Source of the DNA: a virus
IMG/VR virus record: IMGVR_UViG_3300027770_000039
Coordinates: 46,974-110,973 of that record
Direction: 5' to 3' (one strand)
DNA length: 64,000 nt
The notes under the pieces: model-generated
Databases searched by the model: none
What the model was told of the DNA's origin: nothing
Seen by the model: only the letters and a program-made list of their open reading frames with translations
Program-made: the position numbers and the translations under genes
Shown here: positions 40,823 to 47,880 of the stretch, piece after piece
Position numbering within the stretch: the stretch's first letter is position 1
How the letters are laid out: every line of letters starts with the position of its first letter

Positions 40823-41357
40823 ACATACATCTGGGATATATGCCTGATATGTACCATTGGTACACATTGGGTTATATGTCCCATTTGTTGTATATAGCTA
40901 AGGGCAGAATGTTGTCTTTACGATAAGGTATAAAAAATCCTGGAAAATATCTCAGAATATATAATAAATGTATATTAATTTAAAGAAACATATATAGAAT
41001 ATAACAAAATATATATAAAATATGGCAGAATATGTGGGCAAAATTTCCACTTTACGAGACATGTTTAAATATCCTGGAACACATTTATATAACATATATA
41101 TAACATATGGCCCAAAGCTCTTGACAATATGGGTAATATATGCCATGTGGGGCAATGTGGAGCATTACGGGGCTAAGTGGGGATCGCTCAATTACATGTA
41201 TATCTATCTAAGTATATATTGATAACATTTACGTTATAATTAATAGCATTTACTTTGATAGATCTCTGATGAATATGGCTCTAAAAGGTCATATAAGGCT
41301 ATTAGAGAGGGTATAAAGTTCGGGGGGATATAGGAATTAGGAGCATATTTTAGCCAA
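40823..41357. other. Gene-free AT-rich convergent region
   Basis: No convincing gene in about 535 bp. It contains the palindrome TGTACCATTGGTACA (40850-40864), two tandem degenerate copies of the interspersed element (about 40905-40955 and 41030-41080, CTTTACG..ATCCTGGAA) and many ATAT runs. Rightward and leftward transcription converge here, so it should hold terminators; none of standard type is seen. An open frame of 66 codons at 41022 looks like low-complexity chance. Confidence 0.5.
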
Positions 41358-41531
41358 TTAGAATGGAGCTTCTCCAGTATCTTTGGCTATACGTAATTGC
41401 TCTCTACCCCATGCATGGAATATGTCTATCTGATTCTGGGTATATAAGCACATCTGACATAGTGAATATACTAGATCGCCTTTGGTATATAGGAAGAGTT
41501 CTTTATCTATATAACATACATTGCATTCCAT
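41358..41531 (-). CDS. Small zinc-finger protein
   Basis: 57 residues with CNVC near the start and CQMC near residue 25, a treble-clef-like pair, with YIDKELFLYTKGDLVYSL between. GGGGAAG lies 5 nt before the ATG. Similar CxxC..CQMC proteins occur in actinophages. Confidence 0.65.
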   Translation of the reverse strand: MECNVCYIDKELFLYTKGDLVYSLCQMCLYTQNQIDIFHAWGREQLRIAKDTGEAPF

Positions 41532-41545
41532 GGCTTCCCCGCTTT

Positions 41546-41644
41546 TTATTTATCTGATCTAAATAGCTCGATTACTCCACCTATGATAGCAATGGCTGAT
41601 ATACCTAACATTAGATAGATCCAATATACGTATAGAATAGCCAT
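41546..41644 (-). CDS. Single-helix membrane micro-protein
   Basis: 32 residues (MAILYVYWIYLMLGISAIAI.. then FRSDK) with one transmembrane helix. TAATG overlap with the upstream zinc protein. Confidence 0.55.
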   Translation of the reverse strand: MAILYVYWIYLMLGISAIAIIGGVIELFRSDK

Positions 41645-41835
41645 TATTTACAATTCATACAGTAATATGGAGCACGTAGGTGATCTATACCGACATATCC
41701 TGATTTAGCACATTTGTAACATGTAGCTTTAACTATATTAGGATCTCCAAAATCTACCCATTTGATCCGTGTATCTCTGGTGTAAAATACCTTAGTTGCA
41801 TACCATGTAATGGCTATTAGTAGTAGTTCTATCAT
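41644..41835 (-). CDS. Membrane-anchored zinc-ribbon protein
   Basis: 63 residues: a hydrophobic N-terminus (IELLLIAITWYATKVFY) then CYKC and CMNC, a zinc ribbon at the cytoplasmic side. AAAGG precedes the ATG. Part of a small leftward operon with the 37-residue Cys-rich protein. Confidence 0.6.
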   Translation of the reverse strand: MIELLLIAITWYATKVFYTRDTRIKWVDFGDPNIVKATCYKCAKSGYVGIDHLRAPYYCMNCK

Positions 41836-41847
41836 TGTTCCCGCCTT

Positions 41848-41961
41848 TCAACAATTATGAGTGCATCCACAATCTGGACACTCTCCCCCTGGAGCAGCAT
41901 TACAATCATCGCACCAGTCTGGTGGATTTTGCTTATATCCTGGTATCTTTATTTCAGTCAT
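41848..41961 (-). CDS. Cys-rich micro-protein, leaderless
   Basis: 37 residues: WCDDCNAAPGGECPDCGCTH is a compact four-to-six-Cys metal site. There is no ribosome site but a strong promoter ends 7 nt before the ATG. First gene of the operon 41358-41961. Confidence 0.6.
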   Translation of the reverse strand: MTEIKIPGYKQNPPDWCDDCNAAPGGECPDCGCTHNC

Positions 41962-41968
41962 ATAATAT

Positions 41969-41998
41969 ATTATACTATATCTATATTATTTTAGTCAA
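41969..41998 (-). promoter_or_regulatory. Promoter of leaderless Cys-rich gene
   Basis: TTGACT, 18 nt, TATAAT, then 7 nt to the ATG; the transcript start would coincide with the start codon. Confidence 0.75.
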
Positions 41999-42022
41999 CT
42001 ACTTTATATGTACTAAATATTG

Positions 42023-42093
42023 CTTCAGGTGTAGGAATCGGACCTACATTATCAGTTTCGGAAACTGCTCTACGACCATTATAGGAACCTGAA
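42023..42093 (-). tRNA. tRNA-Arg (CCG)
   Basis: 71 nt on the minus strand: acceptor TTCAGGT/ACCTGAA, D-stem CTAT/GTAG, anticodon loop TTCCGAA giving CCG, T-arm GTAGG-TCCGATT-CCTAC. The top pair of the anticodon stem is G-A, a mismatch, and the T-loop starts TC rather than TT, so it is slightly degenerate but probably functional. CCA is not encoded. Confidence 0.75.
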
Positions 42094-42106
42094 ATTATTT
42101 AGTTTC

Positions 42107-42277
42107 CTATGATGATAATCCTTTAAATGAGTGACATTCACATACGCCTACTACATCATATTTCTTTTCATCAACTTTAGCTATATCGCTATATTTAGCT
42201 TTACTCTGACAGTAATGACACTTCTCTGTCTCTTCCGTTTTTTCCAGAAATATCTCAAAATTATCTAATATGCCCAT
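42107..42277 (-). CDS. Small zinc-ribbon protein, leaderless
   Basis: 56 residues; CHYCQSKAKY and CECHSF form a likely zinc site, joined by a beta hairpin. TGCTATAAT ends 7 nt before the ATG with no ribosome site; another ATG lies three codons upstream inside the spacer. Confidence 0.6.
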   Translation of the reverse strand: MGILDNFEIFLEKTEETEKCHYCQSKAKYSDIAKVDEKKYDVVGVCECHSFKGLSS

Positions 42278-42364
42278 AGTAACCATTATAGCATAATATG
42301 GTCAACGTAGTTGACTGAAAACTATCTACTTTTCGCCGCACTTTTAATCGTGGAATATAGATCA

Positions 42365-42523
42365 TTATTCTTTTATAATTGATCTATCTATTCTTCGTAT
42401 CTCGTATGAGCATACAGGGCATTCACCTATTACTAAATAATTTTTAGACTCTAGCTGAGTTATTGCGTTGACTTGGCCAGAGACTACCTTTTTACAATAT
42501 TTGCAGTAAGCCTTGGTTATAAT
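42365..42523 (-). CDS. Zinc-ribbon frame following speD, ATT start or readthrough
   Basis: 52 codons read in the same frame as speD immediately after its TAA: IITKAYCKYCKKVVSG.. then CPVCSYEI, a clear CxxC..CxxC ribbon. There is no ATG, GTG or TTG near the beginning; the first codon is ATT with AGGAAG 8 nt before it. It may use ATT initiation, stop readthrough of speD, or be a decayed gene. The intact Cys pattern argues it is translated. Confidence 0.5.
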   Translation of the reverse strand: MITKAYCKYCKKVVSGQVNAITQLESKNYLVIGECPVCSYEIRRIDRSIIKE

Positions 42524-42910
42524 TTAAATTACTTCCTGGCCAGATTTTTCAACTACAAATCCGTTCTCTCTATCAAAAAGAACATAGTCTAAAGACTTAA
42601 CGTCAAAGTATGTTTTAAACAAAGCTATTACTTTTTCAAAATCTAGTTCACCGCATGTATATAGATCAAACTGGATTAGGCCTGGACGCTCCTCGTCCCA
42701 GATATGGAATGCAGCATGGCTTGTTTCAATCATAACAACACCAGTAAGGCCTCTGTTTCCTTCTTTGTTTACATATGAGGTAAATGGTCCCTTTATGATT
42801 TTCATATCTACAGACTCAATAAGATCTTTTAAGAAATCAATTCCCTGCTGCTCAGACCTAACTGGGTCTGATATTCTTGCATTTACTAATAGATGTTTGT
42901 GATATATCAT
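42524..42910 (-). CDS. speD: S-adenosylmethionine decarboxylase-like protein (SpeD family)
   Basis: 128 residues, the class 1b SpeD size. The self-cleaving region is ETSHAAFHIW with Ser64 (pyruvoyl precursor), His65 and His69, and the catalytic Cys86 lies in LYTCGE. The usual Glu-Ser scissile pair reads Thr-Ser. Canonical SpeD decarboxylates S-adenosylmethionine for spermidine synthesis; phage homologues without a spermidine synthase are known to have become arginine or ornithine decarboxylases. No spermidine synthase is in this window. ATGA overlap with the upstream gene. Confidence 0.88.
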   Translation of the reverse strand: MIYHKHLLVNARISDPVRSEQQGIDFLKDLIESVDMKIIKGPFTSYVNKEGNRGLTGVVMIETSHAAFHIWDEERPGLIQFDLYTCGELDFEKVIALFKTYFDVKSLDYVLFDRENGFVVEKSGQEVI

Positions 42911-43107
42911 TTATCTGCCTGTCCTAAAAATTCACTATTCCATAGATTGGACAGTGATTCATTGCCAATGTCATCAAAGTAGTATCTCTTTTTTTCTGGG
43001 CTGTAGATCCAGCCTTTCCATAAACCAGTTTCTTCTTCCGCCCATGTTAGATTGGTTGGAGTTTCATTTATAGCATTATCAAATTCTTTCATTAATGACT
43101 CGCTCAT
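42907..43107 (-). CDS. Hypothetical small protein upstream of speD
   Basis: 66 residues from the ATG that overlaps the upstream stop. ETGLWKGWIYSPEKKRYYFDD resembles a small SH3-like barrel. No function known. Coupled to speD. Confidence 0.6.
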   Translation of the reverse strand: MSESLMKEFDNAINETPTNLTWAEEETGLWKGWIYSPEKKRYYFDDIGNESLSNLWNSEFLGQADK

Positions 43108-43364
43108 ATGCCGTTGTCTTCCATATACTTTAAACGCTCTTCGTATTTTTCCCAATATGGCACCCCGCTTGCATCGTAGTCAGATCCTAGTCTATCTAGC
43201 ATCTCTTTATTTTCTGCAGAAATACTTTTGATCTTTTTTCTTAATAACTCTAATTTTTTAAAATCTTTGCAATTTTGACAAAGAGCTGTGTCAAAATCTT
43301 CAAAAGATATAGAAACTTTTGTCCAGCAGTTGTAGCACAAGTAATCCATTGATTTTATTTTCAA
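43104..43364 (-). CDS. Zinc-finger helical protein
   Basis: 86 residues; CYNC near residue 10 and CQNC near 29 form a zinc knuckle, followed by a long charged helix. It seems to start at TTG overlapping the upstream stop (TTGA), because GAGG is 7 nt before it; an ATG five codons later lacks a site. Confidence 0.6.
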   Translation of the reverse strand: MKIKSMDYLCYNCWTKVSISFEDFDTALCQNCKDFKKLELLRKKIKSISAENKEMLDRLGSDYDASGVPYWEKYEERLKYMEDNGI

Positions 43365-43564
43365 TCTTCGCCCTCAATCTCTTCAGCCAGCGACTCAATA
43401 TCTTCATCAATTAAGTCTTTAAATTTTTTATAAAAAGATTTACTTAATTTTTCTACTTCTTCTATTATCCAGTAAAGCTCTTCTTCACTAAAATCATCAA
43501 TATGATCCAGTATAAAGTCATCTACTAAATTTAAGGTTTCATTTCTTAAATCAAAATTAAACAT
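43361..43564 (-). CDS. Acidic helical protein, leaderless
   Basis: 67 residues, very acidic helices (FDLRNETLNLVDDFILDH.., EDIESLAEEIEGED). First gene of the speD operon, with TATAAT 6 nt before the ATG. No motif. Confidence 0.6.
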   Translation of the reverse strand: MFNFDLRNETLNLVDDFILDHIDDFSEEELYWIIEEVEKLSKSFYKKFKDLIDEDIESLAEEIEGED

Positions 43565-43570
43565 AATATA

Positions 43571-43600
43571 ATTATACTATTATTTGCTAGTAAAGGTCAA
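43571..43600 (-). promoter_or_regulatory. Promoter of the speD operon
   Basis: TTGACC, 18 nt, TATAAT, 6 nt, ATG. Both boxes are near consensus, so transcription should be strong and leaderless. Confidence 0.8.
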
Positions 43601-44139
43601 CTATAGTCTTGAACAATTATTTGTGAGGGCAGGCTGGTATGTATATCAAACTTAGCAGACACTTCAATAGCTTTGTTTGCCGATAAAATTGCGTCTTCTA
43701 TGGTGTCTATCTTTTGACCCATCACGTAGCCTATGGCTATATTTTTTCCGCTTCCAGTTCCATATACCTTGTAGTCACTTTTGCTTATAGAAAAATCTGG
43801 GCCTATGTCGAATATTTTACCTTTTACTGATATTAAGAAATTAAAGTCTGCTTCATCATGAGACCAGTCGTAATTTGCTTTCTTTAAGCATTTCATCATT
43901 GAGGGAATCATTTTGTTTACCACCCACGTATTAATATCTCCAGATATCTTAGGGGGTTTCCATGAGTATGCAATTATGTCCCCAGGTCTTGCATCTCCCC
44001 TTAACCCAACAATTAGATCTTTATATTTAATTAGCTTTGGGGTATCTTGGCTTACCATCTTAAAGTTATCATCTGTAATCTGGCTGTCTGCTGCCATGAC
44101 CGACCAACAGCATCCTTCTATGCCTACTATAGTTGTCAA
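43597..44139 (-). CDS. Ntn-hydrolase related to HslV/proteasome beta (copy 1)
   Basis: 180 residues. After removal of Met the protein begins TTIVGIEG, with Thr1, then AADSQIT giving Asp17, and TPKLIKYKDLIVGLRGD giving Lys34, the catalytic set of HslV and proteasome beta subunits (Thr1, Asp17, Lys33). Later strands FNFLISVKGKIFDIG and YGTGSGKNIAIGYV also fit the fold. It starts at TTG overlapping the upstream stop (TTGA), the only start that exposes Thr1. There is no HslU/ATPase partner in the window. Last gene of a redox-linked operon. Confidence 0.82.
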   Translation of the reverse strand: MTTIVGIEGCCWSVMAADSQITDDNFKMVSQDTPKLIKYKDLIVGLRGDARPGDIIAYSWKPPKISGDINTWVVNKMIPSMMKCLKKANYDWSHDEADFNFLISVKGKIFDIGPDFSISKSDYKVYGTGSGKNIAIGYVMGQKIDTIEDAILSANKAIEVSAKFDIHTSLPSQIIVQDYS

Positions 44140-44309
44140 CAGTTTTTAATATCTGTTATTATAGCCTCACCAAGCTCTTTGGTAAAATGGACATGACTCT
44201 CAGACAGTTTCTCAAATGCTGGAAAAAGAATGTTTATAATTTTGTTTTTAATTATTGTTTCATAATTTGACAAAATCTGTTCTGCTTTTAAAAATTGTTC
44301 ATCTTCCAT
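44136..44309 (-). CDS. Helical micro-protein upstream of Ntn hydrolase
   Basis: 57 residues, helical, with INILFPAFEKLSESHVHF in the middle. AGGAGG lies 5 nt before the ATG and its stop overlaps the hydrolase start, so expression is tied to the hydrolase. Might be an adaptor or inhibitor; pure inference. Confidence 0.6.
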   Translation of the reverse strand: MEDEQFLKAEQILSNYETIIKNKIINILFPAFEKLSESHVHFTKELGEAIITDIKNC

Positions 44310-44450
44310 TTATTCCTCCTTGTTACAGTATTTTATTGAATTATCACATATTGGGTATTCGGCAGATCCTTCACAATTACAGGCTTTAGATATGCTTATT
44401 CCTTTTTTTATTAAAGACTCTTTAACAATCTGTGGTATGTCTTTTGTCAT
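44310..44450 (-). CDS. CDGSH-like iron-sulfur mini-protein
   Basis: 46 residues. CNCEGSAEYPICDNS matches the CDGSH (mitoNEET-like) signature C-x-C-x2-S-x3-P-x-C-D-x-S, but the final His ligand is Ile, with another Cys four residues later in IKYC. A small CDGSH protein binds a 2Fe-2S cluster through three Cys and one His, so here a fourth Cys may replace His. It overlaps the upstream stop (ATGA). Role probably in redox sensing or electron transfer. Confidence 0.6.
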   Translation of the reverse strand: MTKDIPQIVKESLIKKGISISKACNCEGSAEYPICDNSIKYCNKEE

Positions 44451-45061
44451 GTTTTTGATTTATCATTCCACCAACGAACATTATTCCCACTATGTTTTCC
44501 AGCATTAGTTGAGTTTCCAGTAAGCATAATTCTTAAAAGAGCTGGCAACTGATATCTTGGCTGGTCCGATCCAGATGTTACAAAAAAATCAATTAATCCT
44601 TTTAAAACATAATATGTTGTTAAAGAATATAGGTTTGGTTTTTCTTGACAATTATAGTCAAAAGCAATTAGCTGGTATTTATCATGTAAAAAAATAATTT
44701 CATCAAGATTATGTGTTTTTTGTAAATTATCTAGCCATGCCTGTTCTTTATGACTTATTGCATAAATATTAGAATTTAAACGCTTTCCATAATCTTTTTT
44801 ATTTTGATTTAAAACCTTTAAATCTCTTATAGAATCTGGTGAATCTGCATTAAAAAAATGCAAAATTGTTGGTTCGCTAAAGTTTACCCAATCTTCATTT
44901 ACAATAAATAAAGGAGCTTCCGTTCCTAGCGATGGATTAAACTTTGGATTATACGAATGCTTTAAGACACCAGCAATATCTATTCCGTGTCGGATAGGCA
45001 TTTGCAAATCGTTACTTTCTTTTTTGCTTAACCGAATAGATTCAGCTTCGGCAGGATTCAA
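44447..45061 (-). CDS. Peroxiredoxin-fold-like protein lacking peroxidatic Cys
   Basis: 204 residues. ILHFFNADSPDSIRDLKVL aligns with the F-x-P-x-x-x-T-P-x-C-T region of AhpC/TSA peroxiredoxins, but the peroxidatic Cys position is Ser; IYAISHKEQAWLDNL and IIFLHDKYQLIAFDY then follow as in that fold. A C-terminal helix-rich extension ends WWNDKSKT. It begins at TTG, directly after the upstream stop, with GGAG 7 nt before. Its first residues (MNPAEAESI) resemble those of the catalase (MNPSEALSL). Confidence 0.5.
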   Translation of the reverse strand: MNPAEAESIRLSKKESNDLQMPIRHGIDIAGVLKHSYNPKFNPSLGTEAPLFIVNEDWVNFSEPTILHFFNADSPDSIRDLKVLNQNKKDYGKRLNSNIYAISHKEQAWLDNLQKTHNLDEIIFLHDKYQLIAFDYNCQEKPNLYSLTTYYVLKGLIDFFVTSGSDQPRYQLPALLRIMLTGNSTNAGKHSGNNVRWWNDKSKT

Positions 45062-45544
45062 TTAAGGTCTCCAACCTCTTAGCAACAATGAAAGTTCATA
45101 AAATCTTTTATTTTCTTGAGCCCAAGCTATTTTATTATCTTTTACTAAATAATCAGGGAAACCAAGTTTTTCATCATCACCAGTTCCGATAGCCGATGCT
45201 TCTTCTTCAGCATTAGTTATTCCTTTGTACAAAACTGATTTATAATTTGCTTGAATAGACTGATCTAAATCGTAAACATCATGTACATTATTTAATCCAA
45301 CTAATCCTGGGACTGTTGATTTAAATGCTTGAACATCTTCTTCGTTATTATCCCAAACTAAACAAATCTTTATATCTTTAATTGTATTTTCAGTCATTGC
45401 TTGCACTAAAGACCTGCTTTTTCCATTTGCATTTGGCCTAGCAATTCTTCCCATAAACAAAACAAGGGCTTCCTCATTAGAATTTTGAGATAACCAATCA
45501 AATTGTGGTGCAGCATCTCCTACGCTTAACATATCTTTATTCAT
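45062..45544 (-). CDS. Peroxiredoxin-fold-like protein (thioredoxin superfamily?)
   Basis: 160 residues. It opens with SVGDAAPQFDWL, as in AhpC/TSA proteins (V-G-D-x-A-P-x-F), then ALVLFMG and CLVWDNNEEDVQAF. No Cys at the expected active site. The relationship is inferred from these short motifs. AAAGGAG precedes the ATG. Confidence 0.5.
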   Translation of the reverse strand: MNKDMLSVGDAAPQFDWLSQNSNEEALVLFMGRIARPNANGKSRSLVQAMTENTIKDIKICLVWDNNEEDVQAFKSTVPGLVGLNNVHDVYDLDQSIQANYKSVLYKGITNAEEEASAIGTGDDEKLGFPDYLVKDNKIAWAQENKRFYELSLLLRGWRP

Positions 45545-45578
45545 AAATTAAATCTCCTTTAGGTTTTGACCTACACTA

Positions 45579-45607
45579 ATTATATATTAAAAATCAACCT
45601 TAGTCAA
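45579..45607 (-). promoter_or_regulatory. Promoter of the peroxiredoxin-like/Ntn hydrolase operon
   Basis: TTGACT, 17 nt, TATAAT, then about 30 nt to AAAGGAG. The -35 box overlaps the stop codon of the upstream quinone oxidoreductase gene, so the operon can be expressed on its own. Confidence 0.75.
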
Positions 45608-46517
45608 TAGAGCAGTCTAGTATTACTTTGCCATAGGTCTTCCTGCTAAGTATATCATAATGCGCCTTAGAAGCCTCTTCAAGTGGATATTTAAAATCTG
45701 TGTATGTCTTAAGCAGACCCTTTTCAACTAAAGAAAATAATAGATTTACAGTATCAATAAATTTAGACGGCTCATCAAAACAATTATGTAGCCAGAATCC
45801 AGAAACAGTTTTAGACCCACTCATTAATATTTTAGGATCAACAAGATTTATGGGATAATTATTAAAATTTTCATCTGCCATTCCATAAATTACAAGTCTT
45901 CCAAAATTTTTTAATAAAGACAAGTCCCTCCCTATGTCTGATCCAGACATGTTTAAAATTACATCAAATTTTTTATTATGTATATTAGTTTTAACTCCCA
46001 TTTCATTAAAAATTTTAATGACGGAATCTTTTGTGGATGTTGAATAAACATCAGCATTCAGCATTTTGGCCAGCTGAATAGCAATTGATCCTACACCACT
46101 GCCACCAGAATAGATTAAAACACTTTCTCCACTTTTAACATTTCCTATGGTATTTATTAAATGCCAAGCAGAAGATCCTTGTATAAAAACGTGCAAAGCC
46201 TGCGAAAACGAGATGCTGTCTGGAATTTCTAATGTTAAATTTTTCCAAAGATTGGCTTTAGCTGCGTAGCTTCCAGATGGACATATTCCAATTACTCTTT
46301 TTTTATTTTTATCAAAACCTGCCGCTTCACCACCAGGAATAAATGGAGTTCTTGATGTCATTAAGTATGTATTTTTTATTTGATGAGTGTCTGCAAAATT
46401 TACTCCAATTTCTTTTACATCAATTAAAGTATGCCCTGGCATTTCTTTTAAATCTGCAACTTCTTGAAATAACATTGAATCTGGCCCACCAAATTCTTTT
46501 ACTATTATTGCCTTCAT
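45600..46517 (-). CDS. NADPH:quinone oxidoreductase-like (medium-chain dehydrogenase)
   Basis: 305 residues. The N-terminal GroES-like fold (KEIGVNFADTHQIKN, PGGEAAGF) and the Rossmann fold (GESVLIYSGGSGVGSIAIQLA) match quinone oxidoreductase/zeta-crystallin enzymes, and no catalytic zinc Cys set is present, consistent with the zinc-free type. It would reduce quinones or enones with NADPH, a route to limit redox cycling. AAAGGAA precedes the ATG. Confidence 0.88.
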   Translation of the reverse strand: MKAIIVKEFGGPDSMLFQEVADLKEMPGHTLIDVKEIGVNFADTHQIKNTYLMTSRTPFIPGGEAAGFDKNKKRVIGICPSGSYAAKANLWKNLTLEIPDSISFSQALHVFIQGSSAWHLINTIGNVKSGESVLIYSGGSGVGSIAIQLAKMLNADVYSTSTKDSVIKIFNEMGVKTNIHNKKFDVILNMSGSDIGRDLSLLKNFGRLVIYGMADENFNNYPINLVDPKILMSGSKTVSGFWLHNCFDEPSKFIDTVNLLFSLVEKGLLKTYTDFKYPLEEASKAHYDILSRKTYGKVILDCSID

Positions 46518-46534
46518 TTTATTCCTTTTTTTCT

Positions 46535-47134
46535 TTATAGGGTTTTTGGAAGTATGTCAATGACCAAATGTATTCTGTCTGTCAGTCCATCGTTACGAAC
46601 AGAGTGCAAATTGCTTTTATTTATTTCCCAGCATTCGCCAACTTTCATAAACTTTTTAGTATTGCCATTTGTAAAAGATGTTTTTTCATTAGTTGTTAAT
46701 ACAATATGATATCTTTTTGTTTCTTTTGAATATTTTAAAAAATCAACGCTTACACTGTTATCTGAATAATCTCTATGCTCTGGAATTGAAGTTTGCGGCA
46801 AAAGATTAGAAAGAGCAATGCTGCCATGGATCTTTCCAGGATTAATTGATTCCAAATATCTTGCAATAGGTTTCACTAAATCCCATAATTCTTGGTCCTT
46901 GCTTACAATTTTTGGACTTAATGGCTTTTTATTTACAATAGCTTGTCTTATTATAGTAGACAAATGACCAAATCCAACTTCTGCAATTTGATAACTAGAA
47001 GTCCAAAGAAAATAATTATCTTTGGTCCCGTCAAAATGTTCTTTTGGCAGAGTTAAAACTTTTTTGGACAATTTTTCTATATCAAAATTTGCAATAAAAT
47101 TAAAATCAAAATCCTTAAATTCTTCTTTTTTCAT
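46535..47134 (-). CDS. Aspartyl/asparaginyl beta-hydroxylase-type oxygenase
   Basis: 199 residues from the ATG that follows TGATATAAT and 7 nt. It has the AspH domain: His120-x-Asp122 (SIPEHRDYSD), Arg141-Tyr-His-Ile (KRYHIVLTTN), GECWEINKSNLHSV with His177, and Arg187 (DRIHLVID). AspH-type enzymes hydroxylate protein side chains or small molecules. Transcription is probably leaderless and divergent from the neighbouring methyltransferase. Confidence 0.85.
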   Translation of the reverse strand: MKKEEFKDFDFNFIANFDIEKLSKKVLTLPKEHFDGTKDNYFLWTSSYQIAEVGFGHLSTIIRQAIVNKKPLSPKIVSKDQELWDLVKPIARYLESINPGKIHGSIALSNLLPQTSIPEHRDYSDNSVSVDFLKYSKETKRYHIVLTTNEKTSFTNGNTKKFMKVGECWEINKSNLHSVRNDGLTDRIHLVIDILPKTL

Positions 47135-47141
47135 ATAATTA

Positions 47142-47163
47142 ATTATATCATATATGCTATAAT
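47142..47163. promoter_or_regulatory. Back-to-back extended -10 promoters
   Basis: Minus strand TGATATAAT then 7 nt then ATG; plus strand TGCTATAAT then 6 nt then ATG. Both use TGn extended -10 boxes, no -35 and no ribosome site. The two -10 boxes are only 10 nt apart, so the promoters must compete for polymerase. Confidence 0.7.
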
Positions 47164-47169
47164 ATTGAA

Positions 47170-47880
47170 ATGCATAATTTAGAGCAAGATAGCTCATCTT
47201 CTAATTTTTTTCAACATATATCTAAAAATCAATTAAAAAAAACTAATGTTTATTCTACTAGAGAAGATTTTTTATTAGAAAATTTAAAACAAAAATCAAG
47301 AATTATTGAAATTGGTACCCTAGCGGGAGATTTTGCCTATCACATTTTAACAGAATATGATCCAGAATATTTGCTTTTAGTTGACATATTTGGTCAAGAA
47401 GATGTCGGCGTTTATGTAAACAAAATACAACCAGAAAAAAGATTTACCCCAGAAAATCATAAAGACTGGGTTTTTAAAAGATTTGAAAAATACAAAAACG
47501 TTGAAGTTAAATGGTCTAGGGGCTTTGAAGCTCTTTCAAATTATCATAAAACTTTATCAAAAAATTCTTCTTGGGACTCAAGTGATAATTTATTTGACTT
47601 TATATATTTAGACTCAAATCATAATTTCTCAAATGTTTTAAGAGAACTGCTTTCAGCGGAGCCTTTAATTAAAGTGGGCGGTGTTATTGGAATTAATGAC
47701 TATATGCTTAACGGAATTTTTACTGAGGAGATATTTAATAATTCAGAATGGAAAGACGTTTCTTACGGAACAATGCAGGGGGCTAGTTTTTTCTTAAATA
47801 AGTTTCCCAATTGGCACGTTATGTCTATTGCTTTAAATGGTGCTGGGAACATGGATTTGTTTTTACAAAAAGAATCATGA
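47170..47880 (+). CDS. SAM-dependent methyltransferase (class I)
   Basis: 236 residues. Motif I IIEIGTLAGDFA, an acidic residue at LLLVDIFG, and motif IV-like FIYLDSNHNF and VGGVIGINDYML define a class I methyltransferase similar to family 24 enzymes that act on sugars or small molecules. Its paralogue is at 53667-54368. Only gene on the plus strand in this region. Confidence 0.82.
   Translation: MHNLEQDSSSSNFFQHISKNQLKKTNVYSTREDFLLENLKQKSRIIEIGTLAGDFAYHILTEYDPEYLLLVDIFGQEDVGVYVNKIQPEKRFTPENHKDWVFKRFEKYKNVEVKWSRGFEALSNYHKTLSKNSSWDSSDNLFDFIYLDSNHNFSNVLRELLSAEPLIKVGGVIGINDYMLNGIFTEEIFNNSEWKDVSYGTMQGASFFLNKFPNWHVMSIALNGAGNMDLFLQKES

Noticed and set aside
41022-41222. 66-codon frame on the plus strand in the convergent gap
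   Set aside because: Low-complexity Tyr/Ile composition from ATAT runs, no ribosome site, and it overlaps degenerate copies of the interspersed element.
40823-41357. Origin of replication
   Set aside because: AT-rich and palindromic, but no iteron set and no DnaA boxes; not enough to call.
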